A stretch of DNA of 64,000 nucleotides from Klebsiella pneumoniae (GTDB lineage Bacteria; Pseudomonadota; Gammaproteobacteria; Pseudomonadales; UBA5518): the NCBI GenBank assembly GCA_945862145.1, contig CAMAXE010000001.1, positions 248,001 through 312,000 of the forward strand, given 5' to 3'. Positions 7,823 to 17,406 of this stretch are shown in pieces. A model generated the notes under the pieces. That model was not told the origin of the DNA. It searched no databases and saw nothing but the letters and a program-made list of their open reading frames with translations. The number at the start of each line of letters is the position of its first letter. Positions within the stretch are counted from its first letter, which is position 1. A program made the translations under genes and the position numbers.

Positions 7823-9276
7823 TGGGCATGGACGAGCAGCATGTCGAGTTGTACCAGCGCAGCCTTGAGGCAACCCTCGATGAGATCATTGCGCTGCTCG
7901 ACAAGCAGCGACTCGAGCGCGATGTCAGCATCCGTCAGTCGCAGGGACAGGGCGAACTGGTCGGTGCACTGCTCGCGCGCCAGCAGCGCAGCGAGCTCGA
8001 GCGGCGCACCGTGCGCATGCACCCGGCCGATATCGCTTTCGTACTCGAGCGCCTGCGCGATGAGGGCGAGCGCACTGCCCTGTGGGAGGTCATACCGCCG
8101 CAGCGTCGTGGCGGCGTGCTGCTGGAGCTTGCCGAGGGTGTGCGCGACGGCCTGATCGCCACGATGCCGCAGCAGGACATCGTTGAGGCGACCGCACACC
8201 TGGAGTCTGACGAGATCGCCTGGCTGGTGCCCAGTCTGCCGATGGACGCCGTCTCCGCGGTGATGTCGCAGCTCGACCAGAGCGACCGCAGCCAGGTGCG
8301 GGAAATGCTCTCGTATCCCGATGATACCGTCGGGGCCATGATGGACTTCGACATGGTCACGGTGCGTGACGATGTCGACGTCGAGGTGGTGCTGCGCTAC
8401 CTGCGCCGCCACAAGGAACTGCCCGAGCCCTTTGACCAGGTGTTCGTGATCGGCAACGACGGCGTTCTGGTGGGTGTGCTGCGGTTGCGCGACCTGCTGA
8501 CGCACGACCCCGACTGCCTGGTGAGTGAGGTCATGGTGCGCGACGCGCTGGTCTTCAGCACCCACGACCCCGCAGACGAAGCGGTGCGCGCCTTCGAGCG
8601 CTACGACCTGGTGTCGGCGCCCGTGGTCAACCTGCATCGGCGTCTCGCCGGCGTGCTGCACTTCGCCGAGGTCATGGACCTCATCAGCGACAAGGCCGAG
8701 AACCAGCCCCTGAAGCAGGTGGGTCTCGACGAGGACGAGGATCTTTTTGCGCCGGCATTGCGCAGCGCCACGCACCGCTGGCCGTGGCTCGGGCTGAATC
8801 TCCTCACGGCACTGGTGGCCTCGCGCGTGATCGGCGCCTTCGAGGCAACCATCCAGCAACAGGTTGCGCTGGCAGCGCTCATGCCCATCGTGGCGAGCAT
8901 GGGCGGCAACACCGGCAACCAGACCGTTGCCCTGATGATTCGCGGCATCGCGCTTGAGCAGATCAGCAGTGCGAGCCTGTGGGTGGTGATTCGCAAGGAA
9001 GTTGCCATCGCAGCGGTGAACGGTCTCATGTGGGGCGCGATCATCGGCCTTGTCGCGCTGGGGTTCTACGGCCAGCCGATCTTGTCGACGGTGATGGGGG
9101 TTGCGGTGGCGGTGAACCTGCTGATCGCGGCGCTCGCGGGCGTTTTCATTCCGCTCGCACTGAACGCCGTTGGCCGTGACCCTGCGCACGGATCCTCGGT
9201 CTTGCTTACATTTGTGACAGATTCGATGGGCTTCCTGGTGTTTCTGGGGTTGGCTACGATCTGGGTGCTGGGCTGA
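7822..9276 (+). CDS. mgtE: MgtE-type Mg2+ transporter
   Basis: 484 residues matching MgtE architecture: an N-terminal helical domain to about residue 140, a CBS pair at about 140-260, then five membrane segments. The pore-region signature MPIVASMGGNTGNQ lies near residue 355. MgtE is an inner-membrane Mg2+ channel gated by Mg2+ bound at its cytoplasmic domains. The ATG overlaps the stop of the MoaD-like gene (TGATG); a second in-frame ATG six bases on (7828) is an alternative start. Coupling of a magnesium channel to a molybdenum-hydroxylase operon is unusual. Confidence 0.92.
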   Translation: MGMDEQHVELYQRSLEATLDEIIALLDKQRLERDVSIRQSQGQGELVGALLARQQRSELERRTVRMHPADIAFVLERLRDEGERTALWEVIPPQRRGGVLLELAEGVRDGLIATMPQQDIVEATAHLESDEIAWLVPSLPMDAVSAVMSQLDQSDRSQVREMLSYPDDTVGAMMDFDMVTVRDDVDVEVVLRYLRRHKELPEPFDQVFVIGNDGVLVGVLRLRDLLTHDPDCLVSEVMVRDALVFSTHDPADEAVRAFERYDLVSAPVVNLHRRLAGVLHFAEVMDLISDKAENQPLKQVGLDEDEDLFAPALRSATHRWPWLGLNLLTALVASRVIGAFEATIQQQVALAALMPIVASMGGNTGNQTVALMIRGIALEQISSASLWVVIRKEVAIAAVNGLMWGAIIGLVALGFYGQPILSTVMGVAVAVNLLIAALAGVFIPLALNAVGRDPAHGSSVLLTFVTDSMGFLVFLGLATIWVLG

Positions 9277-9357
9277 CTCGTACTCGCCGAGGCTGCGCTG
9301 GTATGCTGCGTAGCGCTATGTTCATCTGCACTGACAGTGCCGTTCACGGAGATATAG

Positions 9358-9504
9358 ATGCCCCTTCACACGGACGCCCGCGAGCCTGAGCGCCTGACCG
9401 ACCGGACGGGCATGGGCACTGGCGGCGGCGTCGGGGTTCTCGAGCGTGATAGAGATCCGATTACTTCGGATCGTTCGCACAGCGCTTTTTCTCCACGCGC
9501 CTGA
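9358..9504 (+). CDS. Possible 48-residue small ORF
   Basis: A short frame begins with an ATG six bases after ACGGAG, a plausible ribosome-binding site, in the 237-base gap after mgtE. The product is hydrophilic, with an Arg/Asp-rich sequence and a GMGTGGGVGVLERDRD stretch. No family is recognised and there is no other support. The rest of the gap (9277-9357 and 9505-9513) shows only a short GCACT-GAC-AGTGC palindrome. Confidence 0.25.
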   Translation: MPLHTDAREPERLTDRTGMGTGGGVGVLERDRDPITSDRSHSAFSPRA

Positions 9505-9513
9505 GATTTCCTC

Positions 9514-9996
9514 GTGTCCAGGAGAAAGACATCTTGCAGTGCCGCCATCATCATGGCCTGCGCCGTCCTGCTGGCGGGCTGCGCCGGTACCGGAGACACG
9601 ACCGGGAAACCGGACGGCAACACAGAGGCGCCGCAGTCACGCACCCAACGCTGCCTTCGCATCTCCGACATCGATAACTGGCGTGTTGTCGATAACCGCC
9701 AGCTCGTGGTCTACGGGCAGCGCAGGGATGACGTCTGGCATCTGCGCTTTTTTAGCTCCTGCACGGATCTTTCGTTCTCCGAGACGGTCGCGTTCCGGGC
9801 CCGTGGATCGACGCTGCTGTGCGGTGATCCTGGCGACGAGATCATCACGCGCGGCGGGCGTTGCCCGATCGCATCCATGCGGCGCATCGACGCGGTCGGC
9901 ATTGCCGAACTCCTTGACCCGACGGTCCGCAAGGGCATCGGCAAACTTCCACCCCGAGACACCGCCCCCCAAGAGACCCGGCAGGAGAAGCAGTAA
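9514..9996 (+). CDS. Putative lipoprotein, DUF6491-like
   Basis: 160 residues from a GTG start. The N-terminus has a Lys/Arg-rich head, a hydrophobic core and a lipobox LAGC, so the mature protein should be lipid-anchored at Cys22. The conserved part runs from [21 protein letters not shown] through [12 protein letters not shown] to a region with paired cysteines, a pattern seen in small DUF6491 gammaproteobacterial lipoproteins. Function is unknown. Its TAA stop shares a base with the ATG of the next gene (TAATG), so it is translationally coupled to the exported molybdenum hydroxylase and may be an assembly or anchoring factor for it. Confidence 0.7.
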   Translation: MSRRKTSCSAAIIMACAVLLAGCAGTGDTTGKPDGNTEAPQSRTQRCLRISDIDNWRVVDNRQLVVYGQRRDDVWHLRFFSSCTDLSFSETVAFRARGSTLLCGDPGDEIITRGGRCPIASMRRIDAVGIAELLDPTVRKGIGKLPPRDTAPQETRQEKQ

Positions 9997-10487
9997 TGGC
10001 CACGGAATTCACCCTGAACGGCAAGCCGGCCCGCGTTGACGTTGATCCGCAAACGCCGCTCTTATGGGTCCTGCGTGAGGGGTTGTCTCTCATCGGCACC
10101 AAATTTGGTTGTGGCAAGGGGCTGTGCGGTGCCTGCACGGTGCATCTGGACGGTACCGCAGTGCGCTCCTGCTCGCTGCCCGTATCCCTCGCGGCAGGAC
10201 GCAGCGTGACCACCATCGAGGGCCTGGGGCACGACGGTGGTTTGCACCCGGTTCAGCAGGCCTGGATCGAGGCCAACACGCCGCAGTGCGGATACTGCCA
10301 GTCAGGCCAGATCATGTCGGCCGCTGCGCTCCTCGCCACCAACCCCACGCCCGCCGATGCCGATATCGACGCGGCCATGTCGGGCAACCTGTGTCGCTGT
10401 GGCACTTACCCGCGTATCCGTCGCGCGATTCATCGGGCGGCCGAACTCATGACGCCGGCCGGCGCCCTAACGGCGGTGCAGTCGTGA
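9996..10487 (+). CDS. 2Fe-2S subunit of IorAB-type molybdenum hydroxylase
   Basis: 163 residues with both 2Fe-2S signatures: [15 protein letters not shown] in the ferredoxin half and CGYCQSGQ plus [12 protein letters not shown] in the helical half. The [15 protein letters not shown] ending resembles isoquinoline 1-oxidoreductase alpha subunits, whose two-subunit enzymes lack an FAD subunit and donate electrons to cytochromes or quinone. AGGAGA precedes the ATG by 7 bases. The large subunit begins at a GTG overlapping this gene's stop. It has no signal of its own; co-export with the Tat-tagged large subunit is inferred. Confidence 0.88.
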   Translation: MATEFTLNGKPARVDVDPQTPLLWVLREGLSLIGTKFGCGKGLCGACTVHLDGTAVRSCSLPVSLAAGRSVTTIEGLGHDGGLHPVQQAWIEANTPQCGYCQSGQIMSAAALLATNPTPADADIDAAMSGNLCRCGTYPRIRRAIHRAAELMTPAGALTAVQS

Positions 10488-12664
10488 ACCGCCTTGATCG
10501 ACGTGGCTTTCTCAAGGTCGCCGGGGTGGCCGGTGGCGGTCTGATGTTGGGCTTTGGTGTGACCGGCTGCGGCGAAACAGCGCCGTGGCCCAATCGGGAG
10601 TCCGGCATATTCCAACCCAATGCGTTCATTCAGGTACGCCCTGACGGCACCGTGGTGCTCACTCTCGCCAAGGTCGAGATGGGGCAGGGCGTTGCCACCG
10701 GCTTCGCGACTCTCGTTGCCGAGGAGCTGGGTATGGATCCACTGGCGCTCGAATTCGGCTTCGCCCAGCCCCACAAGGACTACGGCGATCCGGAGTTCCA
10801 ACTCATGGCTACGGGGGGAAGCATTTCCCTGAAGGGCGCCTGGAAGCCTCTACGTGAGGCCGCTGCCACCGTGCGCGAGATGCTGCTCCAGGCCGCAGCA
10901 GCGAGCTGGAATGTTGCGCCAAGTGAGTGTCTTGCCGGCGGCGGCAGGATCCGGCTGCGCGATGGATCCCGCGACGCAGGCTTCGGTGAGTTTGCCGTGG
11001 CCGCATCGGCTTTGCCTGTGCCTGCGTCCGTGACGCTGAAGCCCGCCTCGGAGTGGACGCGTATCGGCAAGCACGACGCCCGTGTTGATGCGCGCGCGAA
11101 GGTTGATGGTTCCGCCCGTTTTGCGATCGACGTGCAGTTGCCTGGCATGCTGACAGCGGTGCTGTTGCGTTGTCCGCATCAAGGTGGCTCGCTGCAGGGA
11201 TTTGACGCTTCGCGTGCCGTTGTGTCTCCCGGTGTCCGCCAGATCGTGGCCTGCGCGGGCGGTGTTGCCGTCATCGCGGACGGTTACTGGAGCGCGCGCA
11301 GCGCCGCGCAACTGGTCGAGGTCCAATGGGACAAGGGGCCTCTCGCATCCCTCGACTCCGCGGGAATCGCCCGCGAACAGTCGCGCCGGCTCGACCACGA
11401 AACCGGCAAGGTGGTGCGTGAGGAGGGCAAGCGCAGCGCCACTGCCCCGGCGCGGCAGCTAAAAGCGGAATACCACGTTCCCTACCTTGCCCACGCCACG
11501 ATGGAGCCGATGAACGCGGTGGCCTCCATTACGGGCGACCGGGCGGAGATCTGGGCCGGCAATCAGGCGCCCGACGTGCTGCAGGGTCTGGTGGCGCGCG
11601 CGCTGGATATCCCGCCCACGCACGTCACGGTACACACCACGTATCTCGGGGGCGGTTTCGGCCGCCGCCTCATGCTCGATTTCTGCGTCGAGGCCGTGCT
11701 GGTGGCGCAGGCCGCCGGGGCACCTGTGAAGCTCATCTGGTCGCGCGAGGACGATACGCAGCACGATTTCTACCGCCCCTCAGCGCTGGCGCGGATGAGC
11801 GCAGATATCGGCCCCGATGGTGCTTTGCTGGCAGTCGAGGGCCGCCTCGTCGCGCCGAGCATCTACGCGCTGCTGGCGAAGGATGCCGGCCCCGCGTTGA
11901 TGCCGCAGTGGATGCCCGCCGGGATCATGAAACCGGTGGCGGCACTCGTACGCGGCAATGACCCCACGCTGGACGAAGGTGTTTCGGGCCTCCCTTACAC
12001 GCTCCCCTACGTGCGGGTCGAGGCGCTGGAATACGACCCGGGCATCCGTGTGGGCGTCTGGCGTGCGGTTGGAAACTCGCAGAATGCGTTTTTCGTAGAG
12101 AGTTTCATCGACGAGCTCGCGCATGATCTGGGCGAAGACCCGGTGGCCTTCCGGCTGAAGCGCCTGCCGCCGAGTTCGCGCCACGCACGCGTATTGCAGG
12201 CCGCGGCGGATGCGGCATCCTGGGGCAAGGCCGCGGCGGGTCGCGTGCAGGGGGTTGCACTCCACGAATGTTTCAACAGCGTGGTGGCGGAGGTCGTGGA
12301 GCTCTCGGTCACGGACGGCAAGGCACGGATCGAGCGGGTGGTCTGCGCGGTGGACTGCGGCACGGTGGTGAATCCGGATGTCGTGCGGATGCAGGTCGAG
12401 AGCGGGGTTGTGTTTGCGCTCTCCGCTGCACTGCACGGTGAGATCACGGTTCGTGAGGGTGCCGTCGAGCAGGGTAATTTCGACAGCTACCCGCTGCTGC
12501 GGATGAGCGAGTGTCCGCCGATCGAGGTGGTGCTGTTGCCTTCGGATGCGGCGCCCACCGGCATCGGCGAACCGCCCACACCGCCGCTCGCGCCTGCGCT
12601 GGCGAATGCATTGTTCGCGGCCACGGGTGCGCGTCAGCGCAATCTGCCGCTGTCGCTAGGCTGA
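10484..12664 (+). CDS. IorB-type molybdopterin-binding subunit, Tat-exported
   Basis: 726 residues from the GTG at 10484. The N-terminus carries a Tat signal ([14 protein letters not shown]). The open frame continues upstream, but that part overlaps the small subunit in another frame. Molybdopterin-loop GGGFGRRL (near residue 388), as in isoquinoline 1-oxidoreductase beta subunits, and the C-terminal [13 protein letters not shown] loop with the catalytic Glu are present. Family members hydroxylate N-heterocycles or oxidise aldehydes. The Tat motif predicts a folded, cofactor-loaded periplasmic enzyme. The paired small subunit and coupled lipoprotein support a membrane-associated periplasmic complex. 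Substrate unknown. Confidence 0.88.
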   Translation: MNRLDRRGFLKVAGVAGGGLMLGFGVTGCGETAPWPNRESGIFQPNAFIQVRPDGTVVLTLAKVEMGQGVATGFATLVAEELGMDPLALEFGFAQPHKDYGDPEFQLMATGGSISLKGAWKPLREAAATVREMLLQAAAASWNVAPSECLAGGGRIRLRDGSRDAGFGEFAVAASALPVPASVTLKPASEWTRIGKHDARVDARAKVDGSARFAIDVQLPGMLTAVLLRCPHQGGSLQGFDASRAVVSPGVRQIVACAGGVAVIADGYWSARSAAQLVEVQWDKGPLASLDSAGIAREQSRRLDHETGKVVREEGKRSATAPARQLKAEYHVPYLAHATMEPMNAVASITGDRAEIWAGNQAPDVLQGLVARALDIPPTHVTVHTTYLGGGFGRRLMLDFCVEAVLVAQAAGAPVKLIWSREDDTQHDFYRPSALARMSADIGPDGALLAVEGRLVAPSIYALLAKDAGPALMPQWMPAGIMKPVAALVRGNDPTLDEGVSGLPYTLPYVRVEALEYDPGIRVGVWRAVGNSQNAFFVESFIDELAHDLGEDPVAFRLKRLPPSSRHARVLQAAADAASWGKAAAGRVQGVALHECFNSVVAEVVELSVTDGKARIERVVCAVDCGTVVNPDVVRMQVESGVVFALSAALHGEITVREGAVEQGNFDSYPLLRMSECPPIEVVLLPSDAAPTGIGEPPTPPLAPALANALFAATGARQRNLPLSLG

Positions 12665-12666
12665 CC

Positions 12667-13839
12667 GTGCAAACGACCCGGCCTGAGACTGCTGCAGCCA
12701 CCGCAGCCTTCGCGCCGCTTCCCGCCAAGCCGGTGCTGTTGTACCCCTTTGCCACGCCCCCCGCGCCGGGCGAGACGCTTGAGGTGGCGCCGGGTGTGCT
12801 GTGGGTGCGTATGACGCTGCCGCTAGCGCTTGACCACATCAACCTGTATCTACTGGAGGACCACGACGGCTGGTGGGTGGTAGACACGGGCATGCGCGGG
12901 CGTTCGACCCAGGCTAGCTGGGAGACGATATTTACCTCGCCCGCGCTGCGCGGCAAACCGATCAAGGCGGTTATTTGTACCCACTGCCATCCCGACCACA
13001 TCGGCCAAGCCGGCTGGCTAAGCGAGCGCTGGCGTGCGCCGCTGTGGATGAGCGCAGCCGAGTACTACATGGGGCGTGTGTTCTGCGCCAGCAGCAGTGA
13101 CGGCCCGATCTGGGAAGCCCACGATTTCTATGCAAAGGCAGGGGCGCCGCCAGAGTTCCTCGAGCGGATCGGCAAGGGATCGGCAGGCTTCTCCGGCATG
13201 GTCGAGCCGATGCCGCGTTCCTTCCGCCGGTTGGTACACGGCGATCATGTGCTCATCAACGGCAAGCGCTGGGAGGCCGTGGTCGGGCGCGGGCACTCGC
13301 CGGAGCATCTCTGCCTGTTTCAGCCCGAGATCGGGATACTCCTCTCCGGCGATCAGGTGATTCCGCTGATCACCTCCAACGTAAGCGTCATGGCGATCGA
13401 GCCAGAGGCAGATCCGCTGGCCGACTGGCTCGATTCGCACCGTCGGTTCCTCCGGGATCTGCCCGACGAGGTGCTCGTGCTGCCTTCGCACAACACACCG
13501 TTCCGCGGGCTGCATGCACGCCTGCGCTATCTGATCGAGCATCACGAGCACCATCTGCTCGCACTCGAAGCCGCCTGCGTGGAGCCCCGCACCGCCGTAG
13601 AACTTTTGCCGGTCATTTTCCGCCGTGCCCTCGGTAGGGAGCAGTGGGGACTCGCGATTGGGGAGCTGATCGCACATCTGCACCATCTGCGCGCGCTGGG
13701 CCTGCTCCACCGCCAGGACAGCGAGGATGGGCTGCACCGCTACGTGGCGGCGGATCCACTGCGGGCCGCGCGCCTATGCGATGGGCTCGGCCCGGATGAC
13801 GAGCATGCCCTCATGGATCTGGCGGGGCAGCACGTGTGA
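12667..13839 (+). CDS. MBL-fold metallo-hydrolase
   Basis: 390 residues from the GTG at 12667, two bases after the preceding stop. The metal-binding motif HCHPDH (His106, His108, Asp110, His111) is intact. Further ligand candidates lie in GRGHSPEHLCLF and GDQVIP, giving the glyoxalase-II/LACTB2-like binuclear zinc site. The C-terminal third has a winged-helix-like stretch (RALGREQWGLAIGELIAHLHHLRALG), the LACTB2-type ending. It may hydrolyse a thioester, lactone or phosphodiester; context does not decide. The extended open frame starting at 12511 overlaps iorB and was not used. Its 3' end overlaps the convergent lipoprotein gene by 29 bases. Confidence 0.85.
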   Translation: MQTTRPETAAATAAFAPLPAKPVLLYPFATPPAPGETLEVAPGVLWVRMTLPLALDHINLYLLEDHDGWWVVDTGMRGRSTQASWETIFTSPALRGKPIKAVICTHCHPDHIGQAGWLSERWRAPLWMSAAEYYMGRVFCASSSDGPIWEAHDFYAKAGAPPEFLERIGKGSAGFSGMVEPMPRSFRRLVHGDHVLINGKRWEAVVGRGHSPEHLCLFQPEIGILLSGDQVIPLITSNVSVMAIEPEADPLADWLDSHRRFLRDLPDEVLVLPSHNTPFRGLHARLRYLIEHHEHHLLALEAACVEPRTAVELLPVIFRRALGREQWGLAIGELIAHLHHLRALGLLHRQDSEDGLHRYVAADPLRAARLCDGLGPDDEHALMDLAGQHV

Positions 13840-14962
13840 TGCGGTCGGGCGCGAGCTCGGCACGCACGATGCGATCGCCCACAAAGGAGCCGAGGTAAAT
13901 CGCATTACCCACTTGCTGTGCCACCGTTACGCCACCCATGGGTGCGCCGTGGTGGGCGAGTAGGGTGCGTGTGCTCATCGTGACGGGGTCGAGTTCAACC
14001 ACCTCGAAGGCGGCGCCGCAAGCCCCGCCGCGTATACCCGCACAGCGGCTCGTGGCCCGGATGCCCGCGATCTGCGAGGCTATAAGCAGTTTTCCTTCCA
14101 GGCTCCACTGGCTGTTGTCGGGGCCGACCATTCGCGCTGTTCCCAGAAGCCTGCCGTCGGCTATCGCGATTTTTCGCACCTCGCCTGCAAGGTAGGCATT
14201 GAGATACAGCGTGCTGCCGGTGGCGTCGGTCTGGATGCCGTTCGGCAGGGGCGCAGCGGTGCCCGGTAGCGCTTTGCAGTTCCCGCCGGGCGAGCAACGC
14301 AACACCATGCCCGTATCGAAGCCGAGAAGCCCACGAATCAGGTATGGATTGATACCCGCGATGCTCGAGGCGTCCCGTGGATACATGTGCGAGATGAGGA
14401 AATCCCCGTCTGGAAGCGCGGCGACGTCGTTCATGAACGTTCCGGCCGGAGGCAACACACAGCCACGCCACGCGAGTTGCCAGTTGCCGCCCGCGCCGAG
14501 CAGTTCAAACAACTCCACGCTCTCGCGCCCGCCGTGATTGACCACGAGGATCTCCCGACGTCCGTCCGCGCGCTGCATCAGGTCGATACCGTGCGGAGAG
14601 AGCGCACCTCCCGGCGGCGTCTGGCACGCGCTACTACCCCAGTTGAGCGCGCTGGCAGTGCCGAATTGCGGCAAGCGTGTGATCACGCCATCGACAGTAT
14701 CGAAGAGCACGAGGGAGCCCGGGGTCGCGCGCTCCATGTCTCCCATCTGGCTGATCAGGAGCGTCTTGCCGTCGGGAAGGAGCTCCATGTCCTCCGGGTT
14801 GGAAAACCCGCAGACGGGGGTCAGTCCAGCGACGGTGACGCAACCGTTCACCGGAGGCTCGACGTCGCAGCCCACAAGTGCGAGCAGCAGGAGGAGCGCG
14901 GCACAGCCCCGACCAAGGCGAGCGGGCAGCGTGCCCCCGGATTCTGCGGGCGTAGTGGGCAT
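13811..14962 (-). CDS. Putative lipoprotein with beta-propeller-like (SMP-30/NHL) character
   Basis: 383 residues. An N-terminal signal with a Leu-rich core ends in lipobox LVGC, predicting an anchored lipoprotein. The body has repeating propeller-like units such as [36 protein letters not shown] and [25 protein letters not shown], resembling SMP-30/gluconolactonase or NHL-type sugar/lactone-binding propellers. Several paired cysteines suggest disulfides. No catalytic set is certain, so the activity is unknown. It is divergent from moaC, with 88 bases between the two starts. Confidence 0.7.
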   Translation of the reverse strand: MPTTPAESGGTLPARLGRGCAALLLLLALVGCDVEPPVNGCVTVAGLTPVCGFSNPEDMELLPDGKTLLISQMGDMERATPGSLVLFDTVDGVITRLPQFGTASALNWGSSACQTPPGGALSPHGIDLMQRADGRREILVVNHGGRESVELFELLGAGGNWQLAWRGCVLPPAGTFMNDVAALPDGDFLISHMYPRDASSIAGINPYLIRGLLGFDTGMVLRCSPGGNCKALPGTAAPLPNGIQTDATGSTLYLNAYLAGEVRKIAIADGRLLGTARMVGPDNSQWSLEGKLLIASQIAGIRATSRCAGIRGGACGAAFEVVELDPVTMSTRTLLAHHGAPMGGVTVAQQVGNAIYLGSFVGDRIVRAELAPDRITRAAPPDP

Positions 14963-15039
14963 GGCGCGGTCTCCCAGGCTGACCGGGGGCTATGGTAGTG
15001 TGAACCCCTCGCGCGGGGTACTCGCGCGACACTGGCGCC

Positions 15040-15043
15040 GGAG
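15040..15043 (+). promoter_or_regulatory. Ribosome-binding site deciding the TTG start of moaC
   Basis: GGAG lies 7 bases before TTG at 15051. The resulting protein is the standard MoaC length and begins LSSFTHIN, matching the usual N-terminus. No ATG fits. Confidence 0.55.
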
Positions 15044-15050
15044 CGGATTC

Positions 15051-15536
15051 TTGAGTTCTTTCACGCACATTAATGAGTCGGGCGAAGCCCGCATGGTCGA
15101 TATCGGTGACAAGCCGGTGACCGCGCGCGAGGCCGTTGCAGAGGCCTGTGTGCGTATGCTCCCGGCCACGCTCGCGTTGATTATCGAGGGCCGCCACCAC
15201 AAGGGCGACGTGTTCGCGGTGGCGCGAATCGCTGGCATCCAGGGCGCCAAGCGTTGCGGGGATCTGATACCGCTGTGTCATCCGCTGGGACTCGACGCGG
15301 TGGAGGTCCATCTCGAGGCGCTGCCCGCAGAATCCGTGGTGCGGGTGCGCGCGCGATGCCGCTTGCAGGGACGCACCGGCGTGGAGATGGAAGCCCTCAC
15401 GGCAGTGAGCGTTGCCGCACTCACGGTGTATGACATGTGCAAGGCTGTTGACCGCGGTATGGTGATCGAGGGAGTACGCCTGCTCGAGAAGCGCGGGGGT
15501 CGCTCGGGTCACTGGACAGCAGAGCTTCAGGGCTGA
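15051..15536 (+). CDS. moaC: Cyclic pyranopterin monophosphate synthase MoaC
   Basis: 161 residues from a TTG start, exactly the usual length. Recognisable MoaC stretches are [18 protein letters not shown] at the N-terminus, [13 protein letters not shown] in the middle and [14 protein letters not shown] near the end. MoaC converts the MoaA product into cyclic pyranopterin monophosphate, the first isolable molybdopterin precursor. The open frame extends far upstream of the TTG, but that portion runs antisense to the lipoprotein gene and lacks MoaC character. The stop overlaps the moaD start (TGATG). MoaA, MoaB and MoeA are not in this window. Confidence 0.95.
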   Translation: MSSFTHINESGEARMVDIGDKPVTAREAVAEACVRMLPATLALIIEGRHHKGDVFAVARIAGIQGAKRCGDLIPLCHPLGLDAVEVHLEALPAESVVRVRARCRLQGRTGVEMEALTAVSVAALTVYDMCKAVDRGMVIEGVRLLEKRGGRSGHWTAELQG

Positions 15537-15790
15537 TGATACGGGTCTGCTTTTTTGCATCGATCCGAGAGCGCCTTGGCATCGCTGCCGTGGAATTGCC
15601 GTTTGATGTTGCGCTCAGGGATGTCGCCTCACTGGTCCGCGCGCTAGATTCTGGCGTTATTGCGGGCGCCGCCAACGTGCTGCTTGCGGATAACACGCTG
15701 GTTGCGCTTAATCGCAGCATCGCAGGCCCGGGCTCGCTAGTATCCGACGGCGACGAAGTGGCGTTTTATCCGCCGGTCACCGGCGGATGA
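15536..15790 (+). CDS. moaD: Molybdopterin synthase sulfur-carrier subunit MoaD
   Basis: 84 residues with the ubiquitin-like pattern and the essential C-terminal Gly-Gly (FYPPVTGG), which MoeB adenylates and which carries the thiocarboxylate used by MoaE. Start and stop overlap both neighbours by one to four bases, so moaC, moaD and moaE should be made in fixed ratio. It contrasts with the MoaD-like protein at 7577-7822, which lacks the Gly-Gly end. Confidence 0.93.
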   Translation: MIRVCFFASIRERLGIAAVELPFDVALRDVASLVRALDSGVIAGAANVLLADNTLVALNRSIAGPGSLVSDGDEVAFYPPVTGG

Positions 15791-16278
15791 ACGCCAGTCC
15801 CGAGGTAGCAATTCAGCTTGGGCGTTTCGATGTTGGCGCGGAGCATGACGCGCTGCTGGCAGCCTCCCCGGGTGCGGGGGCATGCGTTGTCTTCACGGGT
15901 GCGGTTCGCGGCGAGGGCAGTATTGGCCCGCTGCTCGCGCTTGAACTCGAGCACTACCCCGGCATGGCCGAGGACAGCATCGCCTCTGTCATCAGCGAGG
16001 CGCGTGCGCGGTGGAAGATTGCGGCCGTCCGGGTGATTCACCGGGTCGGGCGTCTGGAGCCGGGTGAGCCTATCGTGCTGGTGGGCGTGGCGAGCGCGCA
16101 CCGCGCCGAGGCCTTCGCCGCGGCAGAGTTTGTGATGGACTTCCTGAAGACTCAGGCACCCATCTGGAAAAAGGAAATCGGGCCCGGCGCCGAGCGCTGG
16201 GTCGAGTGTCGCGCACGTGATGCCGAAGCGGCGGAGCGCTGGCGCACCCAACAGCTACTTACCGGAGACCACGCATGA
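15787..16278 (+). CDS. moaE: Molybdopterin synthase catalytic subunit MoaE
   Basis: 163 residues. The MoaE core is evident: a VFTGAVRG strand, LELEHYPGMAE, VIHRVGRLEPGE and AEFVMDFLKTQAPIWKKE, the last carrying the catalytic lysines. MoaE forms the heterotetrameric molybdopterin synthase with MoaD and inserts two sulfurs into cyclic pyranopterin monophosphate. The ATG overlaps the moaD stop, and its own stop overlaps the flavin reductase start. The two molybdenum hydroxylases upstream are obvious consumers of the cofactor. Confidence 0.95.
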   Translation: MNASPEVAIQLGRFDVGAEHDALLAASPGAGACVVFTGAVRGEGSIGPLLALELEHYPGMAEDSIASVISEARARWKIAAVRVIHRVGRLEPGEPIVLVGVASAHRAEAFAAAEFVMDFLKTQAPIWKKEIGPGAERWVECRARDAEAAERWRTQQLLTGDHA

Positions 16279-16751
16279 GTTTTGACAGTCAGCAGTTTCG
16301 CCGCGCGCTGGGGCGCTTCGCCACCGGTGTCAGCGTCATTACCGCCAATCCGCCCGGATACGCGCCGTTCGGCGTCACGGTCAACTCGTTTTCCTCGCTG
16401 TCCCTCACGCCGCCGCTGGTGCTCTGGAGCTTGCAGAAGAACTCCGACACCATGGACGCCTTCGCGATCGCCAACGGGTACTGCGTTAACGTACTCGCGG
16501 AGGATCAGCAGGAGTTGTCCGGACGCTTCGCGCGCAAGGGCAATCATGATCTGGCGGAGGCGGAGTTCACAGGTGGCGAGAGCGGTCTCCCGGTGCTGAA
16601 TGGCGTGCTGGCTTCCTTTGAGTGTGAGATCGACGCGCGTCACGACGGCGGCGACCATATCATCCTGATCGGCCGTGTGGTCGCGATGCGCGCGGGCGAG
16701 CCGGGGCGGCCACTGCTGTATTTCGATGGCGGCTACCGCCAGTTGGCCTGA
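16275..16751 (+). CDS. Flavin reductase-like FMN-binding split-barrel protein
   Basis: 158 residues. The sequence opens RRALGRFATGVSVITA and continues GVTVNSFSSLSLTPPLVLWSL, the FMN-contact region of the HpaC/DIM6-NTAB flavin reductase family. Such proteins reduce free FMN or FAD with NAD(P)H for a partner monooxygenase, or bind flavin as electron carriers. No flavin-dependent monooxygenase is adjacent. The ATG overlaps the moaE stop, so it is transcribed with the molybdopterin genes. The partner is unknown. Confidence 0.85.
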   Translation: MSFDSQQFRRALGRFATGVSVITANPPGYAPFGVTVNSFSSLSLTPPLVLWSLQKNSDTMDAFAIANGYCVNVLAEDQQELSGRFARKGNHDLAEAEFTGGESGLPVLNGVLASFECEIDARHDGGDHIILIGRVVAMRAGEPGRPLLYFDGGYRQLA

Positions 16752-16754
16752 ACC

Positions 16755-17309
16755 ATGCGTTTCTGCAGCGCTTGCGGAGCAGCGGTCTCGCTCCGCGTTC
16801 CTCCCACTGATGACCGCGAACGCTACGTTTGCAACTCGTGCGAGACCGTGCATTACCAGAACCCGAAGGTCGTGGTGGGCTGCTTGCCGGTGTGGGAGGA
16901 TCGGGTGCTGTTATGCCGCCGCGCGATCGCGCCAAGGCTGGGGTTCTGGACGCTGCCGGCGGGGTTCATGGAAAACAGCGAGACCACCCTCGAGGGTGCG
17001 CGCCGCGAGACCTGGGAAGAAGCCCGCGCCCGCACCGCGGACGAGACGCTCTACACGCTCTTCGATCTGCCGCACATCAGCCAGGTCTACATGTTTTTCC
17101 GCGCGCAATTACTGGGGCCGGCGTTTGAATCCGGACCCGAGAGCAGCGAGGTTGCGCTGTTCACTGAGGCAGAGATCCCGTGGGGAGAGCTCGCGTTTCC
17201 GGTGGTGAGTGCGACGTTGGAGCATTATTTCGCGGACCTGCGCCGCGGTGAATACGAGTTCCGCACACGCGCCCTGCGTCCCGAGGACTGGGCACGCATG
17301 CGGCGGTGA
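16755..17309 (+). CDS. NUDIX hydrolase with N-terminal zinc ribbon
   Basis: 184 residues. Two CxxC pairs at the N-terminus (CSAC and CNSC) form a zinc ribbon. The complete Nudix box follows (G-x5-E-x7-REtWEE), beginning at the GFMENSE motif. Zinc-ribbon Nudix proteins of this layout resemble NudC-like or ADP-ribose/FAD pyrophosphatases, which hydrolyse nucleoside diphosphates linked to another moiety. The start lies 3 bases after the flavin reductase stop, so it ends the moaCDE transcription unit. The specific substrate is not evident. Confidence 0.88.
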   Translation: MRFCSACGAAVSLRVPPTDDRERYVCNSCETVHYQNPKVVVGCLPVWEDRVLLCRRAIAPRLGFWTLPAGFMENSETTLEGARRETWEEARARTADETLYTLFDLPHISQVYMFFRAQLLGPAFESGPESSEVALFTEAEIPWGELAFPVVSATLEHYFADLRRGEYEFRTRALRPEDWARMRR

Positions 17310-17392
17310 TTCGACACGGTTTGCGCCGCGGACCGCGGTTTTGCTGCGCGGTGACGGTTGGTTCTGGTTGCCATTTTTAAGTAGACACCTTC

Positions 17393-17398
17393 AGGAGG
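17393..17398 (+). promoter_or_regulatory. Shine-Dalgarno sequence fixing the peroxiredoxin start
   Basis: AGGAGG lies 8 bases before the ATG at 17407 and only 2 bases before the in-frame GTG at 17401, so the ATG is the likely start. Confidence 0.7.
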
Positions 17399-17406
17399 AC
17401 GTGCAG

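Noticed and set aside
7654-9189. 511-codon open frame on the minus strand
   Set aside because: Antisense to mgtE with His/Gln/Arg-rich low-information sequence.
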